In this document: piece after piece, positions 12,991-26,147 of the stretch
How positions within the stretch are numbered: position 1 is the first letter of the stretch
How the letters are laid out: every line of letters starts with the position of its first letter
From: Apoda limacodes
Lineage: Eukaryota > Arthropoda > Insecta > Lepidoptera > Limacodidae
Length of the DNA: 64,000 bases
NCBI GenBank assembly: GCA_946406115.1
Contig: OX291550.1
Span: forward strand, 29,054,722 to 29,118,721
Direction of reading: 5' to 3'
Notes under the pieces: model-generated
The model's database searches: none
The model's input: only the letters and a program-made list of their open reading frames with translations
Told to the model about the DNA's origin: nothing
Made by a program: the position numbers and the translations under genes

Positions 12991-15299
12991 TATTGAGGAC
13001 GTCTTGGACGACATAGCAAAAATAGAATTTACTGACAATAGAGAATATGTAGAGAATAAGTATGTTAGTCCAGGGAAGATTTTAAAATTACAAACACGAT
13101 TGTACTTCCAAAAACAAAATACTTCCAAATACAAAAACTACGACTTAAAGGCTACAGATGAAAATATAATGGGGCTCTTTTTAACTTCTATTTTCTGGTT
13201 TTTAATAAAAATTGTAGAATGTTTGTATGAATGTAATACAAACCATAACAAAACGGCATGATTTAACACAATCTATAAACACACAGGAAATTAAGTGAGG
13301 AAAACGATAGATATTTCAATGACCGGTCGACAGTCCACATTGGTTGACATCAGCGCAGCGTATCAACTGTCAACAGATGATGGAAATGTTGCGTTGTGCA
13401 GACAATGACATTCGCACATTTCAGGCCGGGTATTGAACCTGCACTGGTCCGGTATCCAGCGCGCGCGGGCGGGCCGGTTGTTGTCTGATGCATCTCATTC
13501 AAACCTTTTAACTGTTATAAAATTATTCAGCAAACCTTTTGACGTCATCCATCGGTCTGATATTTACAATAACTCCAGTTAATTAATTATCCTCATAATC
13601 CTTATTTTGATGATCCGCGATTTTATACCCCTGTTACTTTCTTAGAGATTGGTTTTCGAAAACCCCTTTAAAGCGTGCATTTACAAGACAGGAAAAACAG
13701 GTAATTGATAAGACCGGATTGCTAGTATCTAGGCTTTATTATCTATATTATCTATCTATTTATACTAGTAAGTGATTAATTGTCTTTTATTAGATTTAGA
13801 TGTAACAGTATCTGTTTTGTTGCATGTAGCTAAACGCCTAGAAATGAAAAGAAGATATTGGCTGTGGTTGCCTTATTAAATTTTATGTGCCTGTAACAGT
13901 TGCTTACTTATTTGTAATACCTAGCCATTAGTTGAACTACTGAATAAAGCTCCTCATACAACGTATTACCAAAGCATAGGCTATGCTGTGGTTACATAAA
14001 ACAATTTACATTCGGCACATCCGTTCGCAAAACTGCCATATTGTTGTCCGACAACATACGGATAACGAACGCGCGCGTGCTTCGACCTCCGCGGAGGGAC
14101 GCGCGTACTGGCCAAAAAAAAAAAAAACTTAAAAGAACCAGACGCTAAGTGATGTCCTTGACGCACCTCGCCGCGTTCCGTTCATTTCAAATTACTCCAT
14201 TATTACTGAAGGTTTAGGCACAAAGTTCCTCACGTTGTTCCTTGCTGTATTCGCTCAAAGTTCATTTGAATTCGACGCGAGTAGATCGGCTTCGCTTGTT
14301 CCTTGCATATTTTAACGTTTAATGGTTGAAACCACAATTATACTGAGGTTTAAACAAAACAAATAGATGGAGCCGTTGCGGCGATTCCGACTATTCGATT
14401 AGCTCACTGGCAGCACGTATTCGAGGAATCTAGGTTTAATTTGATCAGCAACTACAGTACGGTTAAAAAACTAAGAAAACTCCAGCAAATGCTACAGAAC
14501 ATGTAGAGTTGCCAGGCGTCCGGAAAAAGCCGGACACAGTCAGGCTTTTAGGTTGCGTGTAAGGCCAAATTAGACGGTTTTTTTTTAAATTTGATCATTT
14601 TTTTCCGGCTTTTTGGTTTTAAGACCTGGCAACCCTAAGTACACGTCAGTGATCACAAAAAATTAGGAGTACGCTAATGACTGACGATTCTCGTTAGGGT
14701 CACCATACCTGATAGACAATATCACCTTTGGGCATAAGCCGCTAGGCAGACATTCTAAAACTAATTTCATTTTGCACATTGTTCCCCGTGGTGAACCTAT
14801 GTGGTCCAAATTTTGTAATATTTTTGTCACTAATACAACATATGTAAACATATTTTCAATATGAGTCATTTTGGTCTATTTATATAGAATTTGTTAACTT
14901 GTGACTTGACTACAGCGCAGTTCATCCTTTCCAACCTTTTTTTTTCAGTAATTTATACAAAATGTAACAGACAAGATTTTTCGTCATTTCAGTCATCTAA
15001 GCGAGTCATTAAATGTCAACCCTATCGAAATAATGGTTATATTTAGAAAATCTGACTAAAACTACACATTTGTATTCTTTTCATTTATATTTCTTACCAA
15101 ACAGAAACAAACAAAAGCACCTAAAATAAATCCAAAGAAAACGTAAAAAAGAAATTTATAAAACAAAGAAAGTACATCGAGCCGTGAGCAACGCGAAGGC
15201 GAGGGGTACGCGACCGTGACGTTTCGGCGCGGCAACCTTCGACCCCGGTGCGTTTCGTTTCGAGTGCCCTGGACGAAAAACCCGACGTAGGTACATAAA
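12991..15299. other. No gene recognised
   Basis: Non-coding. At about 13430-13465 the minus strand reads GTGCAGGTTCAATACCCGGC, which looks like a degenerate tRNA-type B box followed by SINE-like sequence, but no A box or second copy was found. A GC-rich patch with GCGCGCG at 14070-14115 has no recognisable gene. Confidence 0.4.
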
Positions 15300-15301
15300 A
15301 A

Positions 15302-15345
15302 AATCGGCCAAGTGCGATTCGGACCCGCGCAAGATGGGTTCTCTT
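15302..15345 (+). repeat. 'CGGCCAAGTGCG' dispersed repeat end
   Basis: Reads ATCGGCCAAGTGCGATTCGG followed by ACCCGCGCAAGATGGGTTC. This is the recurrent lepidopteran repeat terminus also present at about 29960, 33690-33720, 33805-33835, 39165-39195 and 45565-45620. Only the end of the element is identifiable. Confidence 0.6.
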
Positions 15346-15387
15346 CCATTATCTATAAAAACGGCAAAAAAATCACGTTTATTGTTT

Positions 15388-15720
15388 GGGAGCCCCCATT
15401 AAATATTTGTTTTATTTAAATTAATTAATTAGAGACCAATATCCAACCATCAGCGAAAGTGTGCGACAACTGTTCGGGGCCTAAACGTAGCTTACTCTGG
15501 GAGCCCCCCTTAAATATTTGCTTTATTGAAATTAATTAATTAGGGACCAATATCCAACTATCAGCGAAAGTGTGCGACAACTGTTCGGGGCCTAAACGTA
15601 GCTTACTCTGGGAGCCCCTCTTAAATATTTGCTTTATTTAAATTAATTAATTAGGGACCAATATCCAACCATCAGCGAAAGTGTGCGACAACTGTTCGGG
15701 GCCTAAACGTAGCTAACTCT
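15388..15720. repeat. 111-bp tandem repeat, three copies
   Basis: Three contiguous units of exactly 111 bp beginning GGGAGCCCC at 15388, 15499 and 15610. Each contains TTAATTAATTAG, then ACCAATATCCAAC, CATCAGCGAAAGTGTGCGAC (C/T variant at the first position) and TTCGGGGCCTAAACGTAGC. Units differ by only a few substitutions, so the expansion is recent. All three frames contain stops, so it is not coding. Confidence 0.95.
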
Positions 15721-17479
15721 CCTCCCACTCTCTCTCACAACGTCTCTTGGATGAGTAGTATCTATCTAATCGTTGATTTTTAGATTAACTGAGATACTTT
15801 AGACTAAATTGTTTTAAGCCCGACAACTAGAAGTAACATTTTATCCATCATTTAGATTTTAGGGTCTAAATGTAGTTGCTTGACCCAAACCTCTTATTAA
15901 GCGTGCGAAGTGTCCCTGTCGACGCTTAGGGCGGCGCAGACTGCGGTTTTATTATCAAAGTGTGACTGCAACACATATGACATGACAATGACCTAAGCTA
16001 AATATGTAAGAAAACTGGCAAACGAGTCATCAAAAACATTGACAAAGTGACTTAAATATAACACATAATTTAAATTTTTTCAACATTTATCTAACGAAAA
16101 TTTGTAGTTTTCTACAAATTTAGTGAAAACCCAAAAGTATTTTACACTTAAGTTGGTAAACGTTTTACTCTTTTAATAGTATTAGCTAACAATAAACACC
16201 AACTTTGTACTTCTAGTAACGCTGAGTAAGAAAATAATAAAGTGTATCTAAACTTTATATCGGCAGAGGTATATATAATATATATTCACAGAACAAATAC
16301 CTGCCAAAGATAACACAAAAAATACTTACTAATACATTTCGTAATTAGAACTCAACGTTCCTTAAAACTACATAAGTACCTACTATTAAACTTATTTTGT
16401 GGAACTGGTATCATTACATTACTGGTAATGTAGGTAACGGCAAACCAAACTGTGTGACGTCACACACAGTCTGACCTTAATCATAATCACCTAGAAATTA
16501 ACTAAGAAGTTACTATCATTTTAAACCAATTATGATGAAATAGATGCATTGATAATCTATAGCTAGGTACCTACGGAACATATTTTTGGTCATTACACTC
16601 TATAGTGGATGCAGCTTTAAGTTGAATTAAAATATAATCTTTTAATGACGAGTTCTGTAAATAAACCGGTAAAACCGGTTTTTGTAACTTGTATATGTAC
16701 GTGTATTCTTCACGGTTTCAATCCCTGTTGCCTGGATACAAATCCACATCACACAGTTGGGAACAGCCTCTTATATCACCAACCACATGAGTCCAGCACG
16801 TCTAGTCCAAATATAAGATTAACTTGGTATATGAACATCTAACTAGAAAACAATTAACTCTAGTAGGTCGTGTTAATTTCAGAAGCAATTTCCGTCGTAT
16901 CTTACCGACACATAGTTTCTGATGTAAATAAATGTGACATACGGACGGGCAAACGAACGAACATGGCGAAATATCACATATTTTGTTTGTATCCATTAAT
17001 ATTTTTTTAGTATTTGTTTAGGTAAGTACACCTCAAAAACAACATAATATAATCACGTATAATAACATAATATAATAAAATCAGATCTTTAATAAAAATG
17101 AAACTCAAGAATCGGAAAAAGTGCGTTACGGACCGTGTGACGTGACCCTTATCCAATGCCATAGATTACAACGGTACAATCAGCGCGCGACCGGTTCCAC
17201 GGCTGTATAATTGGAGCCTCTCACCAAAAAATATCAATAAAAAACAGAAACAAAAATTTTACTGAAACACAAGTAATATTATTATTCATAAAGGCTTACA
17301 TAAAAATGCAGTAAAGCACCGGCACACTTACCTGAAAACAAAAACAAGATTAGTTAATGAAGAGTGGTTATAAATTGTAAGTAAAAAATATAAGAGTTCT
17401 TTCTATAATACAAAGCAAATAAATATTCCCGTGGGCATTCTCGATCCAACGAAATAAAAAAAACTTTCTGTTAATTCGA
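15721..17479. other. No gene recognised
   Basis: AT-rich non-coding DNA. The short open frames at 16645-16842 (plus) and 16802-16996 (minus) show no domain. I found no match to the window's named repeat families. Confidence 0.4.
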
Positions 17480-17605
17480 AACATAATTTTAAGTACGTAT
17501 GTGCCGTATTTCATGAAAATTCATCCAGTCGTTGCGGAGTTAGCAGTTGCATGATAACAAACATACCTTTACATTTTATGTAATATGTTTATTAGTATGG
17601 TATAG
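17480..17605 (-). mobile_element. Helitron-like fragment
   Basis: On the minus strand it reads from a left-end-like 'accatactaataaacatatt' through 'aaaggtatgtttgttatca' to 'cgcaacgactggatgaattt', matching the left half of the family at 20728-20935. The right end with its hairpin and CTAG is absent. Confidence 0.5.
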
Positions 17606-18160
17606 AAAAACGCTTTAAAATTAATTCGGTGGCTACACTTTTTGAAGTACCTATAATGTCTAGAAATATTTATTTTTATTACTATTTCTAGCTATTTAGT
17701 AGTACTTAGCCATTACTGACTTGTACCTGTAACTACTACGAGCTGATGGTTTAAATAATGGTTTTGATAAGAGTATGTTGTTAGTACTAGTTAGGTTAGT
17801 GTTAATCTAAGTTCGCAGCTTCGAAAAACCTGTGCTCGCCGATTTACACGTAAAAATCTGTGCGTTTTTCATATTAGTTTGTAGCGTTTGCTTATATTTA
17901 CAATATTATAAATTAATTAAAATTAAAAGATTTTATAAATTGAATATATGTAATAGGAACCTAAGTGACACTACTACTTCATAATGAGATACATATGTTA
18001 GAATCGATGACAACACTCGTAGATACGTAGTCGGGTAACAACACGGATGTGTCGCGTCTCGCAACCACAATGCTGGGAGTGAGTCCCATAACACTGAGTA
18101 TCACGTCACATAAATAACACATCTTCTTGTAGAAATTATGCACAGTAAGCTTTATCGTAT

Positions 18161-18262
18161 TCATACAGTGTGTGTACTCATACAGTGTGTGTACTCATAC
18201 AGTGTGTGTACTCATACAATGTGTGTACTCATACAGTGTGTGTACTCATACAGTGTGTGTAC
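18161..18262. repeat. 17-bp minisatellite, six copies
   Basis: Six exact-length units of TCATACAGTGTGTGTAC starting at 18161, 18178, 18195, 18212, 18229 and 18246. Only the fourth differs (CAATG for CAGTG). Non-coding. Confidence 0.95.
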
Positions 18263-20419
18263 ACGAAAATTCCGTCATTTCCGACACAAATTATCTCATA
18301 AAATATAGTACATTATGGTACAAGTGAGCTAGGCTGCTGCATTACAGATGAGGTCGTGGGTTACAGCCAGAGTCGAAGGCGAGGGCGTAATTCAGCCGAG
18401 TGCGTATTGAGCAGAGCCCGCGAGTGTCATACGACTGTTTTCAACATACTTAAAGGACAGTAAATACTTATATTAGCGGTAAAATGTTGAAATTTGATGT
18501 CTAATAGCTTTGATATGTTTTTAACAAACAAAATGGATTTGTTGTTCCAAAAATCAGAACCTAGTTCATAGGCATATTTTCTTATTGCTAAAAAAATAAA
18601 AAAAAACTTTAACGCACAACACGTAATATAAGCTATTAAAACGATGCAGTAAACTTTGTTAAGTAAAGCTTATTTATGTTGTGTTTTGAGCAATCTATTA
18701 CTTCATAAAACAACTAAAATTGATCCACATTGTAAACAAACTCTTTAATTCAGAACAGCTTTAAGTGAACAGAAATAAAACAAAGTTTTGCTAATATGGT
18801 AAAGATATATTACCTATTTACATACTTAAATAACTATAGACACAACAAAACTATTCTTGAGAATCTTGATAAATAGTATGCTTTGTTGTTCTCCGTCCCT
18901 TGAGCAATTGTCACAAATTTACCTTTAAAAAGAAATAACAAAATAACCGACTATGGTCTAAGCCTACATAGACCTGGGCCGGTGCCCCTTTTTTTGTTCT
19001 TCGTTACTTCCTTCAAAACTATACATTCGTATACTAGCTAAAAGAAAGATTTCAACTGTTCATGGTTTTAACTACAAAAATATCGGAATTCTCATACAAA
19101 TTTTCATCCCGTATTTTGCGCCCTAGGAAATGATTTCCGAAAACAGTGAACACGCCAATCTTAATTTTCAAAATCAAAAACAAAATGCCAATTTTTATGC
19201 ATTTAGATTTCATTTTTAATGACGGATTTCCATACAAAGTTCCAACCCCCATTTCATCCCATTAAGGCTAGGGTATAGGCTAGACCGCGAAAATACGCCG
19301 TTTTTGTGCAAATTTTGTGGCCAAACTATAGCATCTGAAGCATTGAAAAAAATATATGTTATAAAACTTGCTTTTGTCTAGTGCATTACCTTACTGAATG
19401 ATTTTCATTTATTGTATTTAATGCAATAAAAAATCTGGAAGTGACCATTGTTTCAACACTTGTGCAAATTTTTAAAGCGAGGTTTGCTTTTGCTTGTAAT
19501 GAAAGTTGGTTAAATAATTAGAATAGCTTGTTATCTAGTGCATAGACTCTAAGTTGTAGCGAAAAGTCAAAAAATGTGACTACAAAACGGTAATAACGTT
19601 AAATTCCATACAAAAAATTTAAAATTTCAAGGCGTCATTACGGTATAAATTACTTAAAAAGTATAAAACATATATATCTCATAGTAATGTATATGACATT
19701 ATCTAGTGATTTATAGTACATTTACATACACAACGTTAGAATTACAGAAGTTAGCTTTCTGGCCTATATCGCCCTTTAAGGTAAAATTTTATGTTCAGCA
19801 ACTTAAAACATGCAATTTGAGATATGTTTCATTTAAACCAAGTACGTTTTCCCTAATTCTGGTGGACTAATTGGGATGAATGTAAAAGTGAGTTATTTTC
19901 ACGTGTAAAGATTAAAAAACTGATACTGATAATTACTCGACAGACCACTCGTAGAGTTCACAGCTGCACCGTAGACAGTTACTGACATTTTAGTGCTGTT
20001 TATTAGACGCTTATGTAAGGATAACTAATTGATCTAATACCAGAGATAAATAAAAAAGACAAGTAGCGTGAAGTACCTACCTACCGTTAGCGACAAACGG
20101 TAACTAATTTATTAATTCAGCGTTAATTCTGAAGATTATAATGCGCTTTTTCGGTTTTTAAAATCTAATCTCTTCCTTCCCCTTAACTTTCCTTAATATT
20201 CCTAGGCTTTTGTATAGTTTACATCGAGGTCTATTACCAAACCAAGACGAATATTTTCGTCAAATATAACATTATATCAAGGTTGAAGTCATGGTCGCCA
20301 AAACCTTCTGCTGACCTGACGAATAATTACAAGATAAGGACGGGATAAGTTACTAAGAACGGCATTTCAGTACTTCTCAGTCCCGATTTCATTATAGTAA
20401 TAAAGTTTACTGTACTAAG
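18263..20419. other. Non-coding DNA, includes a segment duplicated at 33.9 kb
   Basis: No gene recognised. At about 18335-18370 'gctaggctgctgcattacag' plus 'gaggtcgtgggttacagcc' resembles a decayed tRNA-derived SINE head. 19668-19785 (ATCTCATAGTAATGTATATG ... GGCCTATATCGCCCTTTAAG) is similar to 33950-34060. Confidence 0.4.
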
Positions 20420-20935
20420 CTACTAGACTTTGCCAGCGGCTCCGCCCACCCTAAATTCGGTTATCGGCGACTTTTTACTTATTTACTACTCCTTAATTAC
20501 ACTAATAAAGTTTCCTATATCAAGCTGTAGCTATAGCTATAGTTCGTTTAAGCTCGGTTATAGTTATTTCCGCAGGAATTTCGGGATAACAAGTAGCCTA
20601 TGTGTTATTCCAGGACCTAACCTATATGTATGCCAAGTTACATTCCGATCCGTCCAGTGGTTGAAGCGCAAAAGAGTAACAAACATCCTTCCAAACAAAC
20701 TTTCACATTTATAATATTAGTAGGATAGTTCGTTTAAGCTCAGTTATAGTTATTCCCGCGGGAACTTTTTAATTTTTCGGTATAAAAAGTAGCCTTTGTC
20801 CTATTCCAGGAACCAACCTATATGTGTATGCCAAGTTTCACCCCGATCCGTGCAGTGGTTCTAGCGTGATTGAGTAACAAACATGCATTCATCCATCCAG
20901 ACATACTTTTACATTTATAATATTAGTAGGATAGC
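20420..20935 (-). mobile_element. Helitron-like non-autonomous element with duplicated left half
   Basis: On the minus strand the left end is CTATCCTACTAATATTATAA (20935 downwards), followed by 'atgtaaaagtatgtctggat', 'actgcacggatcgg' and 'aggctactttttataccg'. The same left half recurs directly (20727 down to about 20540, 'ctatcctactaatattataa' again). The right end near 20450-20425 reads GGGCGGAGCCGCTGGC and then CTAGT, the hairpin-plus-CTAG type terminus. No Rep/helicase is present, so it is non-autonomous. Assignment to Helitrons rests on the end structure and on similarity to the copies at 32677 and 52599. Confidence 0.65.
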
Positions 20936-23900
20936 AGGATTACTGTTCCGTATTTTCTATGAATTATATTTTAAGATGTGGCAATTCAACCAGTGTGTCC
21001 TGTACATCTTGCATCAGTCTTCGTGTCCAGGTCCGCGCAGCCAGATGGCAATACCGACGAAACGACCCACTTCTCGAAGGTCCGAGCGACACGGCTCCAA
21101 TTGCGCCATATATGGCATTACAGGGTTACGTTACGCAGCCGGTGCCGTAACGTCATCTCAACGGTTTTAATTGCACCTCCTTCTGATAAAGTTCACCCAT
21201 TATAATATTCCCCACGTAAAGTATTAAGTCTTTTGTTACTATTTTCTTTATAATTATCTCTCTGTAACGTCAAAATCCCGAATTCCTTTATAATTTTAAA
21301 CTCTTAAGAAGAAACATCTCGCTGTTTTCCCCATACAAACGTATTCCCCTGTTCCCTCCCTGGATTATGGCATTATAGCTGTTATTTTTTTATGTATGAT
21401 AGTTGTATACAATCACTTTGTCTATGTTTTACTTATTTTTATATGCCATTCTTATGAAAAAATGATTCTTAATCGATGGATAAATCATTCTATAATTCCT
21501 TTGTGGAACTGTAAAAGGAGTTAGTACCCTAGTGCGCGGCTTTAATCAGACGCTATCAAGCTGTGACCGACAAAAAAGGCGCAACATAAAAGCTCCAATG
21601 CGACCGCTGATTGCGAGTATTGCGACCCGCAGTCGGGTACAGTACCTACAGGTGAATCAGTGCCACGACATCTGCGATAGATGCTATTTCACAACACCGC
21701 TAACTCCGGCATATGGCGACTAAGCTTGGCCTTTTACGGTTCGGACATATGGAGTGTTGACTCGATTTGGCGCGTCCTTTATCCTTAATAAAGGTTGCCA
21801 AGTGAAGCTGACTGTAGGAAAGTGTGGCGCAAATTGGAAGACTGTTTGGTCGTTTGTGTTGGCTATCGGGGTGATGAGATTATTTAACTTGTTTTTCGAC
21901 GTTTAAGCGACTTAGTAGCAGTTCCGGAGTCTTTGTCCAAGTTTCTGTCGTAATATAGACTTGCCTTTAAATACATTAATATAAGAGAACTGTATTTATG
22001 CCTTCAGCCATTTATCCATTTAAGTGCATAGTGCATAGACAGAACGAATGAGGCATTTAACAAGTAATTTTTTTTATTTTTTTATGGTTTAAAACTTACT
22101 TTTTATGTTTATAAAAACCAAATACTAATACGGTAACTTGGCACTTTAATTATTATCAATTGACTGACACAGAGTTCGCTTCTCGCTTAACCTTTTCTAT
22201 CCGTAAAATGTTTAATTAAGTAACAGCTTCGATATTAATATTTTAAAACAGCGATAAAGTGCTCATTCGTGTTCCATTTCATTCATCTACAATTTCTTTG
22301 CCCGTTTTAATTATCATGGAAATTTAAATGAAACTGTAGAATATAGGAGGTTTCGATTTGATACCAACTATCGGAAGGTTAAATAAAATATTGATGATAG
22401 ATTCAAGCTTTAAGTTGTTACTCAATCAAAACCGAGTTCAAATAATCCAAGACAGAACCACGCAGTCTCCAGCACCGATTGTAAATGTTGTGTAACAAAA
22501 TTAATGTTTTTTAAAAGTAACAGAGTGGCAGTAAAAGGCGGATTAGTCCACGAAATCAATATCGACATTATTGTTTATCATCACTGCCTTTTAGTAAAAA
22601 AGTTTAAAATTTGTATTAAGTATATATGTATTAAATCATGATGCACAAATTAAAAAGTTAAGTGCGAAACCAATAAACATTTGATCGAGTCACAAATCAA
22701 CTGTCGTAGGTAAAAACTGTGTTATCAAATCAAAAATATTTTGTCTTCACGTGAAAAATTTTTAGTAAGTGCAATAATAATCTTTTTTGTTAGTTTATGT
22801 AATTGCTTACATCATTTATGACCCATACAGTATCTGCAACCAGCTATATAGCCGCCAATTACGTATCCCCTCCTATACAACATTTACGAAACAAATCTTG
22901 CAAATCTGTATGCATTAATATCAGAACAGAATTATTTACACCAAGCCAAACTCAGCGCGAAGAACGTGAAGGTACAACAACGCTCAAATCACAAAAATCC
23001 GTATCTGAATTATTGATTAGCGCATAATAAGTGACATATTGCAGTTATCGGCGATACGGTTGCGGAGCTATAAATCTTGCGACATGACAGTGAGTGCCAT
23101 ATAAGTCGCGCAGACTTTTCATTTCGATTCCATCGATAGATAAATCCGATCTGGCAATTAGTCCAGCGACCTAGATTATAAACAATAGCAATTTTCAATA
23201 AATTATCATCTGGTTATGGAACTTTAACTTTGCTAATATTGATTTAATTCAAAGGAGAATAACATATTTTTAATCCATATTATAAATAAAGTTACCTAAC
23301 GTGTAGGGACAAGTTCTGTGGGTAGCTTTCAATTAATATGACGATTTTGTTTTTCGCATATCTAATATTTCGCAGCGAACTGAATCCTCGCGATATTCCA
23401 TTTTTACCCATTTGAAGCACATTATTAAATTACACTCAAAAAGACATCTTAGTCACATAAAAGCATCAAATCAGTTACATGAAACCCTTCTATATATAAT
23501 ACTGTCACCAATACAAACGCTACATCATCTCACCACTTAAACCCAGTGTTGTCAACATGAACGGTAGACCCCCGTTCGATTAAGGTATATAAAATACCGG
23601 CAAAAAAACGGTAATTACACAATTTCGTCCAACTTACATTAACGTCTAGGGAAAAGTCCATTTTCAGAAAAATCTCCTGACAATGCCGACTTCGCGTGCG
23701 AACTTTGAACGCGCTTATCCAAGTCTCACAGTGGGCTAAAGATGGAGAAGACATGAGTACATTACATTTTTTTCACGTTCCATTTTTTATGTGTAGGGTG
23801 TAGTTAGATAGGTATAGTAAAACTGCATATTATTACAAGCCCAAAGTACCTACATACTTTAATTAAGTAACATCCAAAAAAGCATCTAAAAAAGACGGGA

Positions 23901-24813
23901 ATATTGAATGTCAAAAAAAAGACATAAAAAACCCGCACTGCATGCATGGTTGTGTTGTGACGTAGCATTGCTTTAACGTAGACAGTCAGCCTCTTGCACT
24001 CCATATCTCAGAAACCCCTCAATCGATCCTGTATATGTTCATAGCAACGGTACTCAAGTTATCGTCTAACAAACATACAAAGGTTAACAGTTACAAAATT
24101 ACAAACATACAATTGCCGTAACATGCAATTACTTATGGGAAGGCAAAATATATTCCCCCATTTCCTTTACGATACAGTTTTATAGATTCTGTCTAGACCG
24201 AGGGCCGGGTCTGGCGGCGACGAAGGGTTCGGCCGACACCTACCCCTAGTCACAACTACTCACAAACTTGTAACAACACTCCGTTTACTCCGTTGGATTC
24301 CTGGCCGAAATAAAACTTAAGTATGGTTTACGACATAGTTTACCTGTGCGCCAAAAGTTCATCCAAATCCAACCTCTACAAAGTTTCGTACATCAATTTA
24401 CCTTCTTATTAGGGAATAATTCTCTAAAAAAATATTCTTTAAACCATAATTCTAAGACTAATATTTTTCATAGATTTCAATAACCTACAGATTTTTATAC
24501 AAACTCATATCCCTTATTTATCCCTTTAGGGGTTGACTTAAATAAAAATTCTTTTGCTTGCCTATACGTTTCGCAAGGTGCCTACCGTCCTAAATTTCTT
24601 TCCTAACTTCAGTAATTTCAGCGGCATTGATGTCACTTATTCATTAACCGACTTCATTTTTGGAGTTGCTTGAGTGTGTCATGCTCTCTCAAAGTGTCTC
24701 TGCGGTGGTGGCGTGTGTGTCGGGTCGTTACGTTCCCTAAAACATGGTTGAGCGAAGCGATGGCTGATTCATGTGTCATACTCGTGAACGGGTGCCGCCT
24801 GTGGAGGCTGACA
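20936..24813. other. No gene recognised
   Basis: Non-coding. A patch at 21020-21170 and another at 21530-21720 are less AT-rich and give overlapping short open frames, but none shows a domain or conserved motif, so I do not call genes. 24645-24675 starts with 'accgacttcatttttggag', a fragment of the ACCGACTTC repeat family. Confidence 0.4.
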
Positions 24814-25253
24814 CTTCTTTGTATTCTTATTATATATATGTACGTCTGCTATGTAATATTATCTGTTATATGAATATATTTTTCTCGGGAGTTGCTTTAA
24901 ATCCCCTCACAGAATAATTGAAAACTTGTAACGCATCACATGGTGCCCCCCCTATGCAATCTGAAAAACAATAGGCAATTGAAATATTACATAAATATTG
25001 ATTGTTTTTTTTTTTAATCAAACTATTTACATTGTAAATATTATTTATTTAATATTTCAATACAAAACATGTATTTATTAGTTGATACACTATAATTTTA
25101 TGTTTCGTTTGTGATTTTACAAAGATTACCTATTGGACGCACGCAATAAAATAGTATTGTAATTAGTTTGTAAAGCTAGTTGTAGTTAATTTACTTGACG
25201 ATTCGAAAGTGTTCTTAGTAACCCATTTGAATAAAAAGATTTTTGATTTGATT
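24814..25253 (+). mobile_element. LINE-type 3' end (copy 1)
   Basis: About 440 bp, nearly identical to 55231-55672. Shared blocks include CTTCTTTGTATTCTTATTAT, TTTTCTCGGGAGTT, CGCATCACATGGTGCCCCCC, AAACAATAGGCAATTGAAAT, TTGGACGCACGCAATAAAA and ACTTGACGATTCGAAA. It ends in an AATAAAAAGATTTTTGATTTGATTC tail-like simple repeat, typical of a non-LTR element's 3' untranslated region; the window's third copy is near 41755-42125. No coding part is attached here. The LINE assignment is inferred from the one-sided tail and 5' truncation. Confidence 0.7.
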
Positions 25254-25254
25254 C

Positions 25255-25665
25255 AAAAAAGGAGGAGTTTCTATGTTAGACGGGTATATTTTTTTTTTAT
25301 GACCACCGATTTCTCCGTCAATTTCGAACCGATTTCATCAATTCTTTTTATTATTTCAAAGAAAACGCTCCTTAGGTGGTCCCATATTAATGAAGTGGAT
25401 TTAAGACTCAAACTTTTGGAGAAAAAAAAATTATTGATCTTAATTTGGATTTGGTGAAACACGCCTTTTATGTTGATGATTGTATAAAATTTTGTTACAA
25501 TTATGGATGAAGTATAAAATAAAAACTTATTACAAAAAAAAAACAACCAGCTTTTAAAAGATGTCTGTAATTCAGATCAGATTTTTGGCAATAAGTAATT
25601 ATTTTTACCTTTTTATTGCATCTTTTTGGTTTTTTTTTTTTTTTTGTTAAGAAGTTTTTCCCTTA
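25255..25665 (+). repeat. Dispersed 'AAAAGGAGGAGTTTCTATG' repeat
   Basis: 25256-25540 is closely similar to the reverse complement of about 30885-31137: it shares AGGAGGAGTTTCTATGTTAG, 'accgatttctccgtcaat', 'gtggtcccat' and GTTGATGATTGTATAAAATT. 25571-25660 (AATTCAGATCAGATTTTTGG) is similar in direct orientation to 30729-30825 and more weakly to 33160-33250. The two open frames at 25209-25546 arise from this repeat and are not genes. Confidence 0.8.
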
Positions 25666-25950
25666 TATATTATTGGTATAGATATTCAATTCATTATCCA
25701 GACACAAAGTGAATAAATTGCGCAGTTCGCCACCATTGCGTACTGGTGTCGGAAACAAACGTCAAAATGAAGTCATCCCGATACATACACCAAAATATCT
25801 GCGGGTGGTGACGCGCGAGGACGTACCCACACGACGTGGGTTACATCACGCACTAAACTAAACAATAACAAAACTACATTAATACAGTGTTATGTTTTTA
25901 GTGACGAATTCGTAAATGAAAGCAAGAACGGTGTGAGCGAGGAGACGTGA

Positions 25951-26147
25951 GGGGTGGGCGCATGGTGGGCGCATGGTGGTCGCATAGTGGGCACATGGTG
26001 GGCGCATAGTGGGCGTATGGTGGTCGCATGGTGGTCGCATGGTGGGCGCATGGTGGTCGCATGGTAGGCACATGGTGGGCACATGGTGGGCGCATGGTGG
26101 TCACATGGTGGTCGCATGGTGGTCGCATGGTGGTCGCATGGTGGTCG
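25951..26147. repeat. 11-bp minisatellite, at least 17 copies
   Basis: Uninterrupted 11-bp units of the form CATGGTGG(G/T)CG from 25961 to 26147 (17 units), with an imperfect unit before. Because 11 is not a multiple of 3 and the minus-strand unit lacks stops, all three minus frames stay open and give His/Pro/Thr/Cys repeat peptides. This explains the overlapping open frames and is not evidence of a gene. Confidence 0.95.

Noticed and set aside
12917..13261. 114-codon plus-strand open frame
   Set aside because: It is out of frame with the conserved LINE sequence it overlaps, and its 3' half is AT-rich with no motif.
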